Assembly: GCF_963675455.1 (NCBI RefSeq)
Contig: NZ_OY776217.1
Span: 3,086,001-3,150,000, forward strand
Origin: Emcibacter sp.
Lineage (GTDB): Bacteria > Pseudomonadota > Alphaproteobacteria > Sphingomonadales > Emcibacteraceae
DNA: 64,000 nt
Direction: 5' to 3'
Under the pieces are notes generated by a model, which ran no database searches, was not told the origin of the DNA, and saw only the letters and a list, made by a program, of their open reading frames with translations. A program made the translations under genes and the position numbers. Every line of letters starts with the position of its first letter. The first letter of the stretch is position 1. Shown one piece after another: positions 1 to 8,568 of this stretch.

Positions 1-694
1 CATTGGCAATAGCCTCACCGGCGGCTTCCAGTTCCGCGTCTGACATATTTGCCAGGAAGGGATCAGCCTTAATGGCATCCGGCATATCGCGAAGACCATC
101 ATCAAAACCGAGCCAGTCAGTGTCGGAATGGTCGTAGCTCAGGCCATCTTCAAATGTTGAGACAGTATTGTAGGCTGTGGAAATACCGATTTCGAAGAAA
201 TCTTCGTCAGGCACCGCCTTTGTACGCATCTCGATAAGACCGCCACCAAAGTGACCCGGAAATTCCGGCGAAAACGTCTTCTGGACAAGAACGCCGTCCA
301 GAACGTTCACTGGAAAGATATCCAGGGGAACAACCCGGCGAAGTGGATCGGGACTGGGTAGATTTGCGCCGTCAAGCAGGGCGTTGGAATAGCGATCGCC
401 AAGACCACGGACGATAACAACTCCATCTTCAGCGACACTGAGGCCTGTGAGACGCTTCAATGACCCTGCGATATCGCTGTCACCGAGACGGGAAAAATCA
501 GCAGCATCAAGAATGTTGGAAATTTCAGAGGTAGACCGTTTTTCATCAGGAATATACTGACCCATGACGGTCACTTCCTCAATATCCTGATCAGGATTGG
601 CCTGCTCTGCCTGCTGGGCGTAAACCCCTGCCGGCACCAGTATCATCGTACTGGCCAGAAGGGCTCCCTTCAATTTTTTAGAATAGATTTTCAT
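1..694 (-). CDS. TonB-dependent outer-membrane receptor, N-terminal part (runs off left edge)
   Basis: Reading the minus strand from an ATG at 694 gives an open frame to the window edge (about 231 codons). Residues 1-26 form a signal peptide ending VYA before QQ. A plug domain follows, recognisable from the motif IVRGLGDRYSNALLDG and from the VLVQKTFSPEFPGHFGGG stretch, which is typical of TonB-dependent receptors. The barrel lies outside the window. An in-frame ATG four codons upstream (706) is an alternative start; neither has a strong ribosome site. The gene sits 81 bp downstream of the beta-helix lipoprotein on the same strand, which suggests the two work together at the outer membrane. 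The substrate cannot be read from the plug domain. Confidence 0.88.
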   Translation of the reverse strand, partial: MKIYSKKLKGALLASTMILVPAGVYAQQAEQANPDQDIEEVTVMGQYIPDEKRSTSEISNILDAADFSRLGDSDIAGSLKRLTGLSVAEDGVVIVRGLGDRYSNALLDGANLPSPDPLRRVVPLDIFPVNVLDGVLVQKTFSPEFPGHFGGGLIEMRTKAVPDEDFFEIGISTAYNTVSTFEDGLSYDHSDTDWLGFDDGLRDMPDAIKADPFLANMSDAELEAAGEAIAN

Positions 695-775
695 ATCAAG
701 CACCATGTGTGATTTTTTTTGAAATGAGAGAGCTGCGGCGGGCGTTACATTGCCTGCCGCAGCCAATCACTGAGC

Positions 776-3529
776 TTAGTCGTGGATCCAGACTGTCCAA
801 CCGGCTGTCCAGTCGCCAGCAGCATTCTCCACTGCACCGATATAGCTTGTGGTATCGAAGAAGCTATCAACAGCATTTGCATCTGTTGCAGTCACTGCAG
901 CTTCACCTGTACCATTGATATATTTCTTGGTGCCGTCAGACGGTACTGCCAGAGTAGAACCGCCTTCAGTAGTGTTGGCCTGACCATCGAACCAGGCTTG
1001 AAGACCGGCATCTTCCGCTTCATTTTCCAGGTTGGCGGTACAATCCAGCAGTGTGGACTGCATGACGATATTGCCACCTGTCAGTTCGGCGTGGGAGTCA
1101 GTCCCGTCCACATCGAAGCAGGCATCGGTAAAGTTGGTCACAACAGCGTTGTAGAAGCTTGCTGCCGTACCGCGCCGCAGGACAATACCTGTATCACCCA
1201 ATGCTGATTCCTCAATCCCCACGAAGGTGATGTTGGACCAGGTCGGGTTGGACCGGGGTGTCAGGGTGTTGTCGTCTTCATTGTTGTCAGCCTCAATACC
1301 ACGGTCGGTGTTAAGCTGGTTCGCATTCTGGATGGCGATGGCATACTGAACGTTACCGCGCCAGCCGAAGGTCCAGTCAAAGCTGTCATCGTCGGAACCG
1401 GTCACAACCAGGTGTTTGGCATTCACTGTACCGCCGAACCATTCAAAACCATCGTCAGAGTTGTTATGAACCTGAACATAGTCCACCTCAGTGCCGTTAC
1501 CGACACCCTGGAAGGCAACACCATTCAGTTCGCTGATGGCGTTCACTTTAAAGCCGGCATATTTGATCACCAGATATTTCAGGCGACCGCTGTTGTCGGC
1601 ATCATCAGTACCACCGTAAAGCTCACCGGTTACTTCGTCGATGCCTTCACAGACACCGGCCACACAGTTTACGTTGGTGGTTGCGCTACCGTTGATGATC
1701 AGACCGCCCCAAAGGCCGCTATCGCTATCGATATTGCGAGCGCCGTCGTTGGTAGCTGTCATAGTGACAGGGGCATCTGCTGTACCGTTCACAAAAATCT
1801 GTGAACCGCGGGAAACATTAAGTAAAGCGTCCGTGTCTTCACCATAAATGGTCACACCCGCGTCAACAATCAAAGTTGCCGGATCACCACCGGCCGCAGT
1901 GCCGTCATAGCCCACGTCAACACCGATGTTAACCTGGTCACGGAGGAAATAGTCAAGACCAGCTACCAGCCGGAGTGTACCGGTATAGGTGCCTTCAAGA
2001 ACACAACCGCCGCTGCCTGTATCTGCTGTACCAGTCGGACAAACAGCTGCGTCATTCAGGCCGTAGGACCAACCAAGGGTCCAGTTTTCAGGATCGTTTG
2101 CTCCATTTACAGCGCCAATATAGTCCGTCGCGTCGAAGAAGGCATCTACCGCACTTGCGTCTGTGGCGGTAATCCCCTGTTCGGTTGCACCGTTCACAAA
2201 GCCAGAAAGAGAAGTCGTAGCTTCGGTATTATTCGGCTGACCGTCGAACCAGGCCTGCAGGCCAGCGTCCTCTGCTTCATCTTCCAGGTTGGCGGTACAA
2301 TCCAGCAATGTGGACTGCATGACGATATTGCCACCTGCCAGTTCGGCGTGGGAGTCAGTTCCGTCAACATCAAAACAGGCATCTGTAAAGTTGGTGATGA
2401 CAGCATTGTAGAAGCTCGCTGCTGTACCGCGACGCAGGACAATACCGGTATCACCCAGTGCTGAGTCTTCGATCCCCACAAAGGTGATGTTGGCCCAGGT
2501 CGGGTTGGACCGCGGTGTCAGCGTGTTGTCGTCTTCGTTGTTGTCAGCCTCAATACCGCGGTCGGTGTTGAGCTGGTTCGGGTTCTGGATGGCGATGGCA
2601 TGCTGAACCTTACCGCGCCAGCCGAATGTCCAGTCAAAGCTGTCATCGTCGGAACCGGTCACAACCAGATGTTTGGCGTTCACAGTACCGCCGAACCATT
2701 CAATACCATCATCAGAGTTATTATGGATCTGAATGTAATCTACTTCAGTGCCGCTACCGACACCCTGGAAGGCAATACCGTTCAGTTCACTGATGGCATT
2801 CACTTTAAAGCCGGCATATTTAACCTGAACATATTTCAAAGACCCGCTGCTGTCAGCATCATTGGAACCGCCATACAGCTCACCGGTGACCTCGTCGATG
2901 CCTTCACAGACACCGGCCACACAGTTTACGTTTGTCGTGGCCAGGCCATTGATCACAATGCCACCCCACTCACCGGACCAAGGCTCTTCCAGAGGAGCAC
3001 CTGAAAAAGCAGTACGTGCCGTCAGGCCAAGTTCGTCATCAAATCCCAGATCCTGGGCGGAAGTAAAGATAATTGGGTTTGTGTTGGAACCTTCGGCAAC
3101 GAGCTGGGAACCACGAGCAACAGAAAGTACGGAGTTTTCGTCTTTGCCATAAATTGTGGTTCCGGGCTCAATCGTCAGAGTGACCGCGGCACCAGCTGTA
3201 CCGTCGTAGCCAACATCCTCACCAACAATCACCAGGCCATCAAGCACATACAGATTTTCAGCTGTAAGAGTAATGTTGCTCGCGAGCGTACCGGAAATCT
3301 CACAGTGAGTTTCAGTGCCCACCGTCAAGTCTGCTGTACCTGACGGACAGTTACCGGCGCTGCTGCCGCCGGTACCGCCTGTACCACCGGTGCTTCCGCC
3401 TGTACCCGGGTTAGGACCAGTGGTTCCCGGTGAAGCAAGTTCAATTGAGTCGTCGCCCTGACAGGCTGCCAGCGCCATAGTAGCGCATGCTGCAAGCAAT
3501 ACACTTCTGAATTTAATAGATTTGATCAT
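776..3529 (-). CDS. Outer-membrane lipoprotein with duplicated right-handed beta-helix domain
   Basis: 917 residues. A lipoprotein signal peptide ends in LAAC (Cys23), then comes a Gly/Thr/Ser-rich linker at about residues 38-58, then two homologous halves. Each half carries the motif WGG[IL][VI]ING, the stretch GGTVNAKHLVVTGSDDDSFD and a WFDGQ segment; these occur in large secreted beta-helix proteins of marine bacteria, especially Bacteroidetes, where their function is unsettled. The halves are almost identical over about 244 residues. Conserved CVAGVC and DACFDVDG pieces suggest disulfides in each half. The TonB-dependent receptor follows 81 bp downstream, so a surface capture role feeding that receptor is plausible, in analogy with SusD-like partners, but that is inference. 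Confidence is high for lipoprotein and fold type, low for function. Confidence 0.85.
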   Translation of the reverse strand: MIKSIKFRSVLLAACATMALAACQGDDSIELASPGTTGPNPGTGGSTGGTGGTGGSSAGNCPSGTADLTVGTETHCEISGTLASNITLTAENLYVLDGLVIVGEDVGYDGTAGAAVTLTIEPGTTIYGKDENSVLSVARGSQLVAEGSNTNPIIFTSAQDLGFDDELGLTARTAFSGAPLEEPWSGEWGGIVINGLATTNVNCVAGVCEGIDEVTGELYGGSNDADSSGSLKYVQVKYAGFKVNAISELNGIAFQGVGSGTEVDYIQIHNNSDDGIEWFGGTVNAKHLVVTGSDDDSFDWTFGWRGKVQHAIAIQNPNQLNTDRGIEADNNEDDNTLTPRSNPTWANITFVGIEDSALGDTGIVLRRGTAASFYNAVITNFTDACFDVDGTDSHAELAGGNIVMQSTLLDCTANLEDEAEDAGLQAWFDGQPNNTEATTSLSGFVNGATEQGITATDASAVDAFFDATDYIGAVNGANDPENWTLGWSYGLNDAAVCPTGTADTGSGGCVLEGTYTGTLRLVAGLDYFLRDQVNIGVDVGYDGTAAGGDPATLIVDAGVTIYGEDTDALLNVSRGSQIFVNGTADAPVTMTATNDGARNIDSDSGLWGGLIINGSATTNVNCVAGVCEGIDEVTGELYGGTDDADNSGRLKYLVIKYAGFKVNAISELNGVAFQGVGNGTEVDYVQVHNNSDDGFEWFGGTVNAKHLVVTGSDDDSFDWTFGWRGNVQYAIAIQNANQLNTDRGIEADNNEDDNTLTPRSNPTWSNITFVGIEESALGDTGIVLRRGTAASFYNAVVTNFTDACFDVDGTDSHAELTGGNIVMQSTLLDCTANLENEAEDAGLQAWFDGQANTTEGGSTLAVPSDGTKKYINGTGEAAVTATDANAVDSFFDTTSYIGAVENAAGDWTAGWTVWIHD
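980..1711. repeat. Internal repeat copy encoding C-terminal beta-helix half
   Basis: This 732-bp stretch matches 2237-2968 at a constant offset of 1257 bp (419 codons). Long runs are identical at DNA level, for example around the CCAGGTTGGCGGTACAATCC sequence at 1027 and 2284. The two copies encode the region from WGG to WFDGQ in the two halves of the lipoprotein. Similarity at silent positions suggests recent duplication or gene conversion. Confidence 0.9.
2237..2968. repeat. Internal repeat copy encoding N-terminal beta-helix half
   Basis: Partner of the repeat at 980-1711 (offset 1257 bp). It encodes the first of the two beta-helix halves. Differences between the copies are mostly conservative or silent (LKYVQVKYAGF versus LKYLVIKYAGF, for example). 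The direct repeat makes this locus prone to deletion or expansion by recombination. Confidence 0.9.
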
Positions 3530-3574
3530 TTTCCGCCCCTAAACGAGAAAAAATTTACAGTTGGGTTCATAAGA

Positions 3575-3617
3575 CAACCCGGGCGTACTTCGACCCGGAC
3601 TAATCAGGTCGGGGTTG
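3575..3617 (-). promoter_or_regulatory. Stem-loop in the presumed leader of the beta-helix lipoprotein mRNA
   Basis: Outer arms CAACCC (3575-3580) and GGGTTG (3612-3617) enclose an inner CCGGG/CCCGG hairpin (3579-3583 with 3594-3598). There is no U-run after it, so it is not an ordinary terminator. It lies 46 bp upstream of the lipoprotein ATG and could affect mRNA stability or translation. Confidence 0.4.
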
Positions 3618-3625
3618 TAGGAGGG

Positions 3626-3658
3626 AAATGTGACAGTTATGCTTCAGTTAATGTTACG
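3626..3658 (-). promoter_or_regulatory. Candidate PhoB (PHO) box upstream of the lipoprotein-receptor genes
   Basis: On the minus strand three consecutive 11-bp units can be read: CGTAACATTAA, CTGAAGCATAA and CTGTCACATTT. PHO boxes are 11-bp direct repeats of a CTGTCAT-like heptamer followed by four A/T-rich bases. The third unit fits well, the others only in part. A TACAAC hexamer lies shortly downstream and could be the -10. This is a by-eye match, unscored. Confidence 0.35.
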
Positions 3659-3847
3659 GTTAGTTTAATGTTTTATTACATCCTGCGTCATATAAATAAA
3701 TACTTTATTTACAGCACATTAACATACACGTCCTCAGGTTATTGAACGGCCTTTCAATAAAATACCCAGCCTGATCATGGCCATCGGGAGACTATCTGTT
3801 AAAACAAATCTGTAACATTCGGAAGAGTTGGTCGGAGTCTCTATTAA

Positions 3848-4495
3848 TTACCCGGAACTAATATGAAGGACTATTATAGAAGAGACTTTCAGGAGCCAGG
3901 CCAGCCATATACCTACCGCCAGGAACGGGCCGAACGGAATTGCCGTCTGGAGTGTTGTGGTGCCCCTCATGCAGACCAGTGCGATGAGCAAACCGGTCGT
4001 TGACGCGATCAACAGAATGAAGGGTATAAAAAGCACGCCAAGCCAAGCGCCACCGGCAGCAAGAAGTTTTGCATCCCCCATGCCAATACCTTCCCTGCCC
4101 CGAAAACGCCGGTAAAAAGCTGCCACCAGGAAGATAAACAAATAACCAGTAGCGGCGCCCAGGAGACTGTGAGTGATATCGGGGAAATAAGGCAGCTTCA
4201 GAAAACTGAACAGCAGACCGGCAACAATCAACGGCAGGGTGAGAGTGTCCGGCAGACGAAAACTCTTCAGATCGATAAAACTGAGGAGAACAAGTGGAAT
4301 GAAAAGAACGGCGCCCCATAAATACTGACTGACGGGCAGCAGAAACATTCCCGCCGCAGCCAACATCAATACACTACCCCACTTCAAAATCGCCATCCCA
4401 CCTGTTCCATACATTAAGAAATAACCGTCGGTCAGGGCCAAATAAGCCGCAATCCATATGGATTGGCAATCTTTTTTATCAGGGAAATCCGCCAT
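3848..4495 (-). CDS. Prepilin peptidase, A24 family (short, no methylase domain)
   Basis: 215 residues with about six or seven hydrophobic membrane segments. It has both aspartates of the GxGD-type aspartyl proteases: Asp75 in the SFIDLKSFRLPD segment and Asp141 in GMGDAKLL. The family cleaves the leader of type IV prepilins or type II secretion pseudopilins at the cytoplasmic face of the inner membrane. The zinc-binding N-terminal domain of full-length PilD, linked to N-methylation, is absent, as in CpaA-type and other short peptidases. No pilin gene lies nearby, so its substrate is elsewhere. It is transcribed alone, divergent from the transglutaminase/TPR lipoprotein. Confidence 0.85.
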   Translation of the reverse strand: MADFPDKKDCQSIWIAAYLALTDGYFLMYGTGGMAILKWGSVLMLAAAGMFLLPVSQYLWGAVLFIPLVLLSFIDLKSFRLPDTLTLPLIVAGLLFSFLKLPYFPDITHSLLGAATGYLFIFLVAAFYRRFRGREGIGMGDAKLLAAGGAWLGVLFIPFILLIASTTGLLIALVCMRGTTTLQTAIPFGPFLAVGIWLAWLLKVSSIIVLHISSG

Positions 4496-4649
4496 ATTCC
4501 GCAGAAACAGGCTTCGTGCAACAAAAAGTTCACAAAGGTTAATGTGGGAATAATGTAATATCCCTCTGATGATATAACGGGTTTGTTACATTAATTTGAC
4601 AGTCCGAAAAAAAATATGGGAAGAGGTGAAAACAACAACGGGAGACGAT

Positions 4650-5771
4650 ATGATCCGGACAACGGTCACAGTCCATTATAAAAAAGTCAGCCTGATAGCG
4701 CTGGCCCTTTCCCTGTTTTTACTTCTGCCAGGCTGCACCACCACCTCCACACCGAATGACTATTCAGAAACATTTATCGGCCGCGGCGCCCTGCTCAGCG
4801 GATATGCCCTGTGGGGCCCCGTAGCTGACGACCTGCAGGAGCCGGAAGACAATGTACTGGAAATGACGCAGGACATGCTGGATTTTCTGGAAGAGAATGT
4901 CCCGAAAAAAAATGCCGAGGTTGTCAAGGTCAGGGCTCTGGTCGAAGCCGTCGTATCCCCTGACGGGTTGAATATGAAATATAACCGGACGGCTACTTTT
5001 TCTGCCGGAGAGGCCTTTGAAATGGCAGAAGGGAACTGTCTTGGTTTCAGCTACCTGACAGCGCTTATGGCGCGCGAACGAGGCTTGAAAGCCTCTTTTC
5101 AGGAAGTGGACGTTCCTCCCCTGTGGTCTTCGGAAAAGGACAAGCTCCTCTATGCCACACGGCATGTGAATGTCAGAATACAGTCACGTACCGGTCGGGA
5201 TTTTATTCTGGACATCGACCAGGTTAATGTGGATCCGACCTACCCCACCCGGATCATGAGCGATGCAGAAGCCGAAGCCCACTATTACAGCAACAGGGGA
5301 GCAGGCTACCTGAATCAGGGTAATATGAAGAATGCCTTTCGTTATCTGGTCAAGGCCATAAAACTATCCCCGGAAACTTCCTATTTCTGGTCAAACCTCG
5401 GGGTATTTTACCGCAAGAACAACCTGCTGGATCATGCGGAAATGGCCTATCACGCCGCCCTTAAATACGACCCGTCCAACCATTCCGCCTTGTCCAACCT
5501 GGCCATTCTTTATGATATAAAAGGCGACAGCGAGGAAGCGGAATATTTCGCCGCCAAAGCCCGCGACTATCAGGAAAAAAATCCCTACTATCAGTTTTTC
5601 CGCGCCCAGGATGCCTATAACAACGGCAACTATGAGGCCGCTGTGGAGTTTCTTAACAAGATCGATTATGGACGGAAAATAGATCAGCGTTTTTACACGC
5701 TTCTGGCCGAGAGTTACACCATGCTTGGAGAAGCAGATAAAGCCACGGCGATATTAGCCAATCTTCGCTAG
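4650..5771 (+). CDS. Lipoprotein with transglutaminase-like domain and TPR repeats
   Basis: I chose the ATG at 4650 because GGGAGA lies 5 bp upstream; the frame is open further upstream (ATG-like start 4596). The 373-residue product begins with a lipoprotein signal ending LPGC (Cys29). Residues about 90-200 resemble a transglutaminase-like cysteine peptidase domain, with Cys130 in EGNCLGFSYL, His172 in RHVNVRI and Asp188/190 in ILDIDQV as a likely triad. From about residue 210 come several TPR units (NRGAGYLNQGNMKNAFRYL, WSNLGVFYRKNNLLDHAE and so on). The combination suggests an envelope protein that binds a partner through the TPRs and acts on a peptide or isopeptide bond. Substrate unknown. 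Confidence 0.75.
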   Translation: MIRTTVTVHYKKVSLIALALSLFLLLPGCTTTSTPNDYSETFIGRGALLSGYALWGPVADDLQEPEDNVLEMTQDMLDFLEENVPKKNAEVVKVRALVEAVVSPDGLNMKYNRTATFSAGEAFEMAEGNCLGFSYLTALMARERGLKASFQEVDVPPLWSSEKDKLLYATRHVNVRIQSRTGRDFILDIDQVNVDPTYPTRIMSDAEAEAHYYSNRGAGYLNQGNMKNAFRYLVKAIKLSPETSYFWSNLGVFYRKNNLLDHAEMAYHAALKYDPSNHSALSNLAILYDIKGDSEEAEYFAAKARDYQEKNPYYQFFRAQDAYNNGNYEAAVEFLNKIDYGRKIDQRFYTLLAESYTMLGEADKATAILANLR

Positions 5772-5856
5772 CGAGCCGTCGAAACAGCAAAAATCACATG
5801 CAATCACACTCTTAGATGCTGCACATTGATCTTCGTCATTTATGTCGGGAATAAAA

Positions 5857-5947
5857 TGGCAGAGAGGAAGGGATTCGAACCCTCGATACCTTATCCAGGT
5901 ATACTCCCTTAGCAGGGGAGCGCTTTCGACCACTCAGCCACCTCTCT
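5857..5947 (-). tRNA. tRNA-Ser (anticodon GCU)
   Basis: Read on the minus strand, acceptor arms AGAGAGG and CCTCTCT pair, followed by discriminator G and an encoded CCA. The D-arm is GCTGAGTGG-like. The anticodon stem CTCCC/GGGAG encloses loop CTGCTAA, giving anticodon GCU (serine AGC/AGU). A long variable arm (TATACC...GGTATC) and the T-arm GGGTTCGAATCCC confirm a class II serine tRNA. Confidence 0.97.
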
Positions 5948-6032
5948 GTCACGCCGTATTTACCCAAGTCTAAATGGGGTGTCAATGTCTTTGTCCCGAT
6001 TTTTACCTAAGATGCTGATCCGGGACCGGCGT

Positions 6033-6066
6033 AAAAAAACCCTCTCGACCGGCTGGTGAGAAGGTT
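6033..6066 (-). terminator. Rho-independent terminator of the Sel1-repeat gene
   Basis: On the minus strand, AACCTTCTC and GAGAGGGTT form a nine-pair stem with one imperfect pair, followed by a run of seven T. It sits about 30 bp after the stop of the Sel1-repeat gene. Confidence 0.75.
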
Positions 6067-6098
6067 TTTGATTATGACTGGACATCGAATGCTTTCTT

Positions 6099-6368
6099 TT
6101 AGTGGGTGAACAACCACTCCCGGGCCATTTTCTGGGCCGTGGCAATTTCCGCCGCAGACATATATTCGGCCACTTCCGCCCGATCGATCTGGGCGCTTTT
6201 CATGCCACGGATCGCAGCAAGATTAAAGTATTTGTGAGCCTCTACATTATTCTGCTCAACACCCTGACCGATGGAATACAACAACCCGAGGTCATAAAGC
6301 GCCTCTGGTGTTCCGCTGTCAGCGGCTGTAATTCTTTCTTTCACATAGCTATGGTCCAACTGCCCCAT
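6099..6368 (-). CDS. Small Sel1-repeat protein
   Basis: 89 residues from the ATG at 6368, which has AGGAG 8 bp upstream. A longer in-frame extension (to 6470) is possible but has no better ribosome site. Residues about 20-55 (PEALYDLGLLYSIGQGVEQNN then EAHKYFNLAAIRG) make one Sel1-like repeat, an alpha-helical TPR relative used for protein binding. There is no signal peptide, so it is probably cytoplasmic. It has its own terminator and no obvious partner nearby, so the role cannot be inferred. Confidence 0.7.
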   Translation of the reverse strand: MGQLDHSYVKERITAADSGTPEALYDLGLLYSIGQGVEQNNVEAHKYFNLAAIRGMKSAQIDRAEVAEYMSAAEIATAQKMAREWLFTH

Positions 6369-6523
6369 TTTTCTTCTCCTGAAAACCCTATCCTGGTTAA
6401 TGCTGTATGCGTTCAATTCCGGCCGTGTTCCCGGCCTGTGAAACAAGAATGCCCGGTAAAGGTTAAACAATTGGTTAACCCTAAGAAAAACTTTACAACA
6501 TACTGTTTTTTATAGGTTTATAG

Positions 6524-6556
6524 GACAAAAAAACGGGCCCCATCATGGGACCCGTC
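6524..6556 (-). terminator. Rho-independent terminator of the small Ala/Glu-rich lipoprotein gene
   Basis: ACGGG(TCCC)...(GGGG)CCCGT hairpin at 6533-6555 on the minus strand, followed by seven T. It lies about 55 bp beyond the lipoprotein stop codon. Confidence 0.8.
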
Positions 6557-6610
6557 GCATTAGTTAATCTATTCAGATGGATTATATTAACCATTAAAAA
6601 GACGTCTGGA

Positions 6611-6931
6611 TTACTTCGGCATTGCCTCTTTTGCTTTTTCCATAGCATCTTCCGCAGCCTTTTCAGCATCCTCGGCCGCGTCTTCCACCGCTTCGCCTGC
6701 TGATTCCATAGCTTCACCAGCTGCTTCAGCAGCGTCGTCAGCCATTTCACCGGCTTTTTCCATTGCTTCGTCGGCAGTGCCGGCGGCGTCATCCATCATG
6801 GATGAGCTTTCCTCTGCAGCCTTTTCAGCTTCCGCCGGTGCTGAAGACTTGTCTTCACCGCAGGCGGTAAGACCAAAAGCAGCAACTGCTGCAATGGCTG
6901 AAGAAAGGAGTAATTTTCTGATATCCAACAT
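6611..6931 (-). CDS. Small Ala/Glu-rich helical lipoprotein
   Basis: 106 residues. The signal sequence ends LTAC (Cys24), so the product should be lipidated. The rest is a low-complexity helix of Ala, Glu, Asp, Lys and Met in about 7-11-residue repeats (EAMEKAGEMADDAAEAAGEA and similar), probably a coiled or extended amphipathic helix, loosely like Lpp or apolipoprotein-type repeats. AGGGGA lies upstream of the ATG. It is a single gene with its own terminator. Possible roles are envelope spacing or stress protection, but nothing in the sequence decides this. Proteins of this composition are often abundant and misannotated. Confidence 0.75.
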   Translation of the reverse strand: MLDIRKLLLSSAIAAVAAFGLTACGEDKSSAPAEAEKAAEESSSMMDDAAGTADEAMEKAGEMADDAAEAAGEAMESAGEAVEDAAEDAEKAAEDAMEKAKEAMPK

Positions 6932-7027
6932 GTTGTTCGTCCCCTACTGACTAAAGTTTAATTTGAGCATGACTGTCACACCCTTTGGAACAGTACAGTA
7001 TTATAGTTAATAAGGCAATTTTATGAT

Positions 7028-7068
7028 GAAAAAGGCCGGAAACATAAAATTTCCGACCTTTTTTTCTT
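7028..7068. terminator. Terminator after gatB (symmetrical hairpin)
   Basis: The hairpin GGCCGGAAA...TTTCCGACC at 7034-7058 is flanked by A-runs on one side and T-runs on the other, so it can terminate in both directions. It lies 16 bp past the gatB stop and ends the gatCAB transcript. Confidence 0.85.
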
Positions 7069-7083
7069 TAACTATCGAAATAT

Positions 7084-8568
7084 TCAGCTGTTGAGCTTGG
7101 CCTTCAGCAATTCGTTGACCATCTGAGGATTGGCCTTGCCCTGGGTTTTCTTCATCACCTGGCCGACAAAGAAACCGAGCAGCTTGTCCTTGCCGCCGCG
7201 ATATTCCTCGACCTTGTCTATATTGGCCGCCATGATCTCATCAATAAAGGTTTCAATGGCCCCGGTGTCAGAAACCTGCTTCAGGCCTCCCTCCTCCACA
7301 ATCTGTGACGGGCTCTGATCGCTGTCGAGCATGATTTCAAACACATCCTTGGCGATACGGCCGGAAATAGTGCCGTCCATCTGAAGGCTGATAAGCTCGG
7401 CACCATGCTCTGGCGGTATCGGGCTCTGGGTGATGGCACAGCCAAGTTTGTTCAATGCGCCGAACAGGTCGCCTGTGACCCAGTTAGAGGCCAGCGTGGC
7501 AAATTCATGCTTGTCTTTGCCGGTCATTTTTTCCAGATGCACCAGCACCTTTTCAAAATAGTCGGCATTCTCCTTTTCCGCCACAAGAACGCCCGCGTTA
7601 TAGGCGCTGATCTTCAGATCTTCCATAAAACGTCTTTTCTTGATGTCCGGCAGTTCCGGCAGGCTTTTGGCGATTTCATCGACGAATTCCTGGGTAAACT
7701 CCAGAGGAAGAAGATCCGGATCCGGGAAGTAGCGGTAATCATGGGCCTCTTCCTTCGACCGCATGGACCGCGTGGTCCCGGTGCCCGGATCAAACAGGCG
7801 GGTTTCCTGATCAATGCTGCCGCCGTCTTCCAGAATGGCGATCTGGCGATTTGCCTCATGCTCCACCACCTGCATGACAAAGCGGATACTGTTCACGTTT
7901 TTGGTTTCGGTACGGGTACCAAAAGCTTCACCCGGGCGACGCACGGAGACATTGACATCGGCGCGCATGCTGCCCTGCTCCATGTTGCCGTCACAGGTGC
8001 CGGCATAACGGACAATGGAACGTAACTTGCGGAAGTAGGCCCCGGCCTCCTCGGCCGAACGCATATCCGGCCTGGATACGATTTCCATAAGCGCAACGCC
8101 GGACCGGTTCAGATCGACAAAGGTCATGGTTGGATGCTGGTCGTGCATGCTTTTACCGGCATCCTGCTCCAGGTGCAGGCGCTCGACGCCTACAGCCTTG
8201 GTTGACCCGTCTTCCAGCTCGATAACGATCTCGCCCTCGCCAACGATGGGATCCTTGAACTGGCTGATCTGATAGCCCTGCGGCAGGTCGGCATAGAAAT
8301 AGTTCTTGCGGTCAAAGATGGAGCGCAGATTGATTTTGGCGCCCATGGCAAGCCCGGTACGGATTGCCTGGCGGACACATTCCTGGTTGATCACCGGCAG
8401 CATGCCCGGCATGGCTGCATCCACAAAACTGACCTGGGTATTGGGCTCGGACCCGAAGGAAGTGGAAGAGCCTGAGAACAGCTTTGATTCAGAGATCACC
8501 TGGGCATGGACTTCCAGACCGATGACAACTTCCCAATCGCCTGTCGCGCCCTGTATTAACTTGCTCAT
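7084..8568 (-). CDS. gatB: Asp-tRNA(Asn)/Glu-tRNA(Gln) amidotransferase subunit B
   Basis: 494 residues from the ATG at 8568 (MSKLIQ), which has GGGAGG upstream; an in-frame start 18 bp earlier lies inside gatA and is less likely. The protein begins with the GatB signature [12 protein letters not shown], contains [19 protein letters not shown] and the C-terminal YqeY-like tail binding tRNA ([15 protein letters not shown]). GatB activates misacylated Glu-tRNA(Gln) or Asp-tRNA(Asn) with ATP and receives ammonia from GatA. The start overlaps the gatA stop (ATGA at 8565-8568), so the two are translationally coupled. Confidence 0.98.
   Translation of the reverse strand: MSKLIQGATGDWEVVIGLEVHAQVISESKLFSGSSTSFGSEPNTQVSFVDAAMPGMLPVINQECVRQAIRTGLAMGAKINLRSIFDRKNYFYADLPQGYQISQFKDPIVGEGEIVIELEDGSTKAVGVERLHLEQDAGKSMHDQHPTMTFVDLNRSGVALMEIVSRPDMRSAEEAGAYFRKLRSIVRYAGTCDGNMEQGSMRADVNVSVRRPGEAFGTRTETKNVNSIRFVMQVVEHEANRQIAILEDGGSIDQETRLFDPGTGTTRSMRSKEEAHDYRYFPDPDLLPLEFTQEFVDEIAKSLPELPDIKKRRFMEDLKISAYNAGVLVAEKENADYFEKVLVHLEKMTGKDKHEFATLASNWVTGDLFGALNKLGCAITQSPIPPEHGAELISLQMDGTISGRIAKDVFEIMLDSDQSPSQIVEEGGLKQVSDTGAIETFIDEIMAANIDKVEEYRGGKDKLLGFFVGQVMKKTQGKANPQMVNELLKAKLNS

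Larger units (their letters stand above)
3530..3847. other. Intergenic region upstream of the lipoprotein (318 bp)
   Basis: No coding frame is credible here. It holds the leader stem-loop and candidate PHO box described separately, then A/T-rich sequence up to the 3' end of the prepilin peptidase gene. I see no tRNA, repeat or clear terminator for the peptidase gene. Confidence 0.6.
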
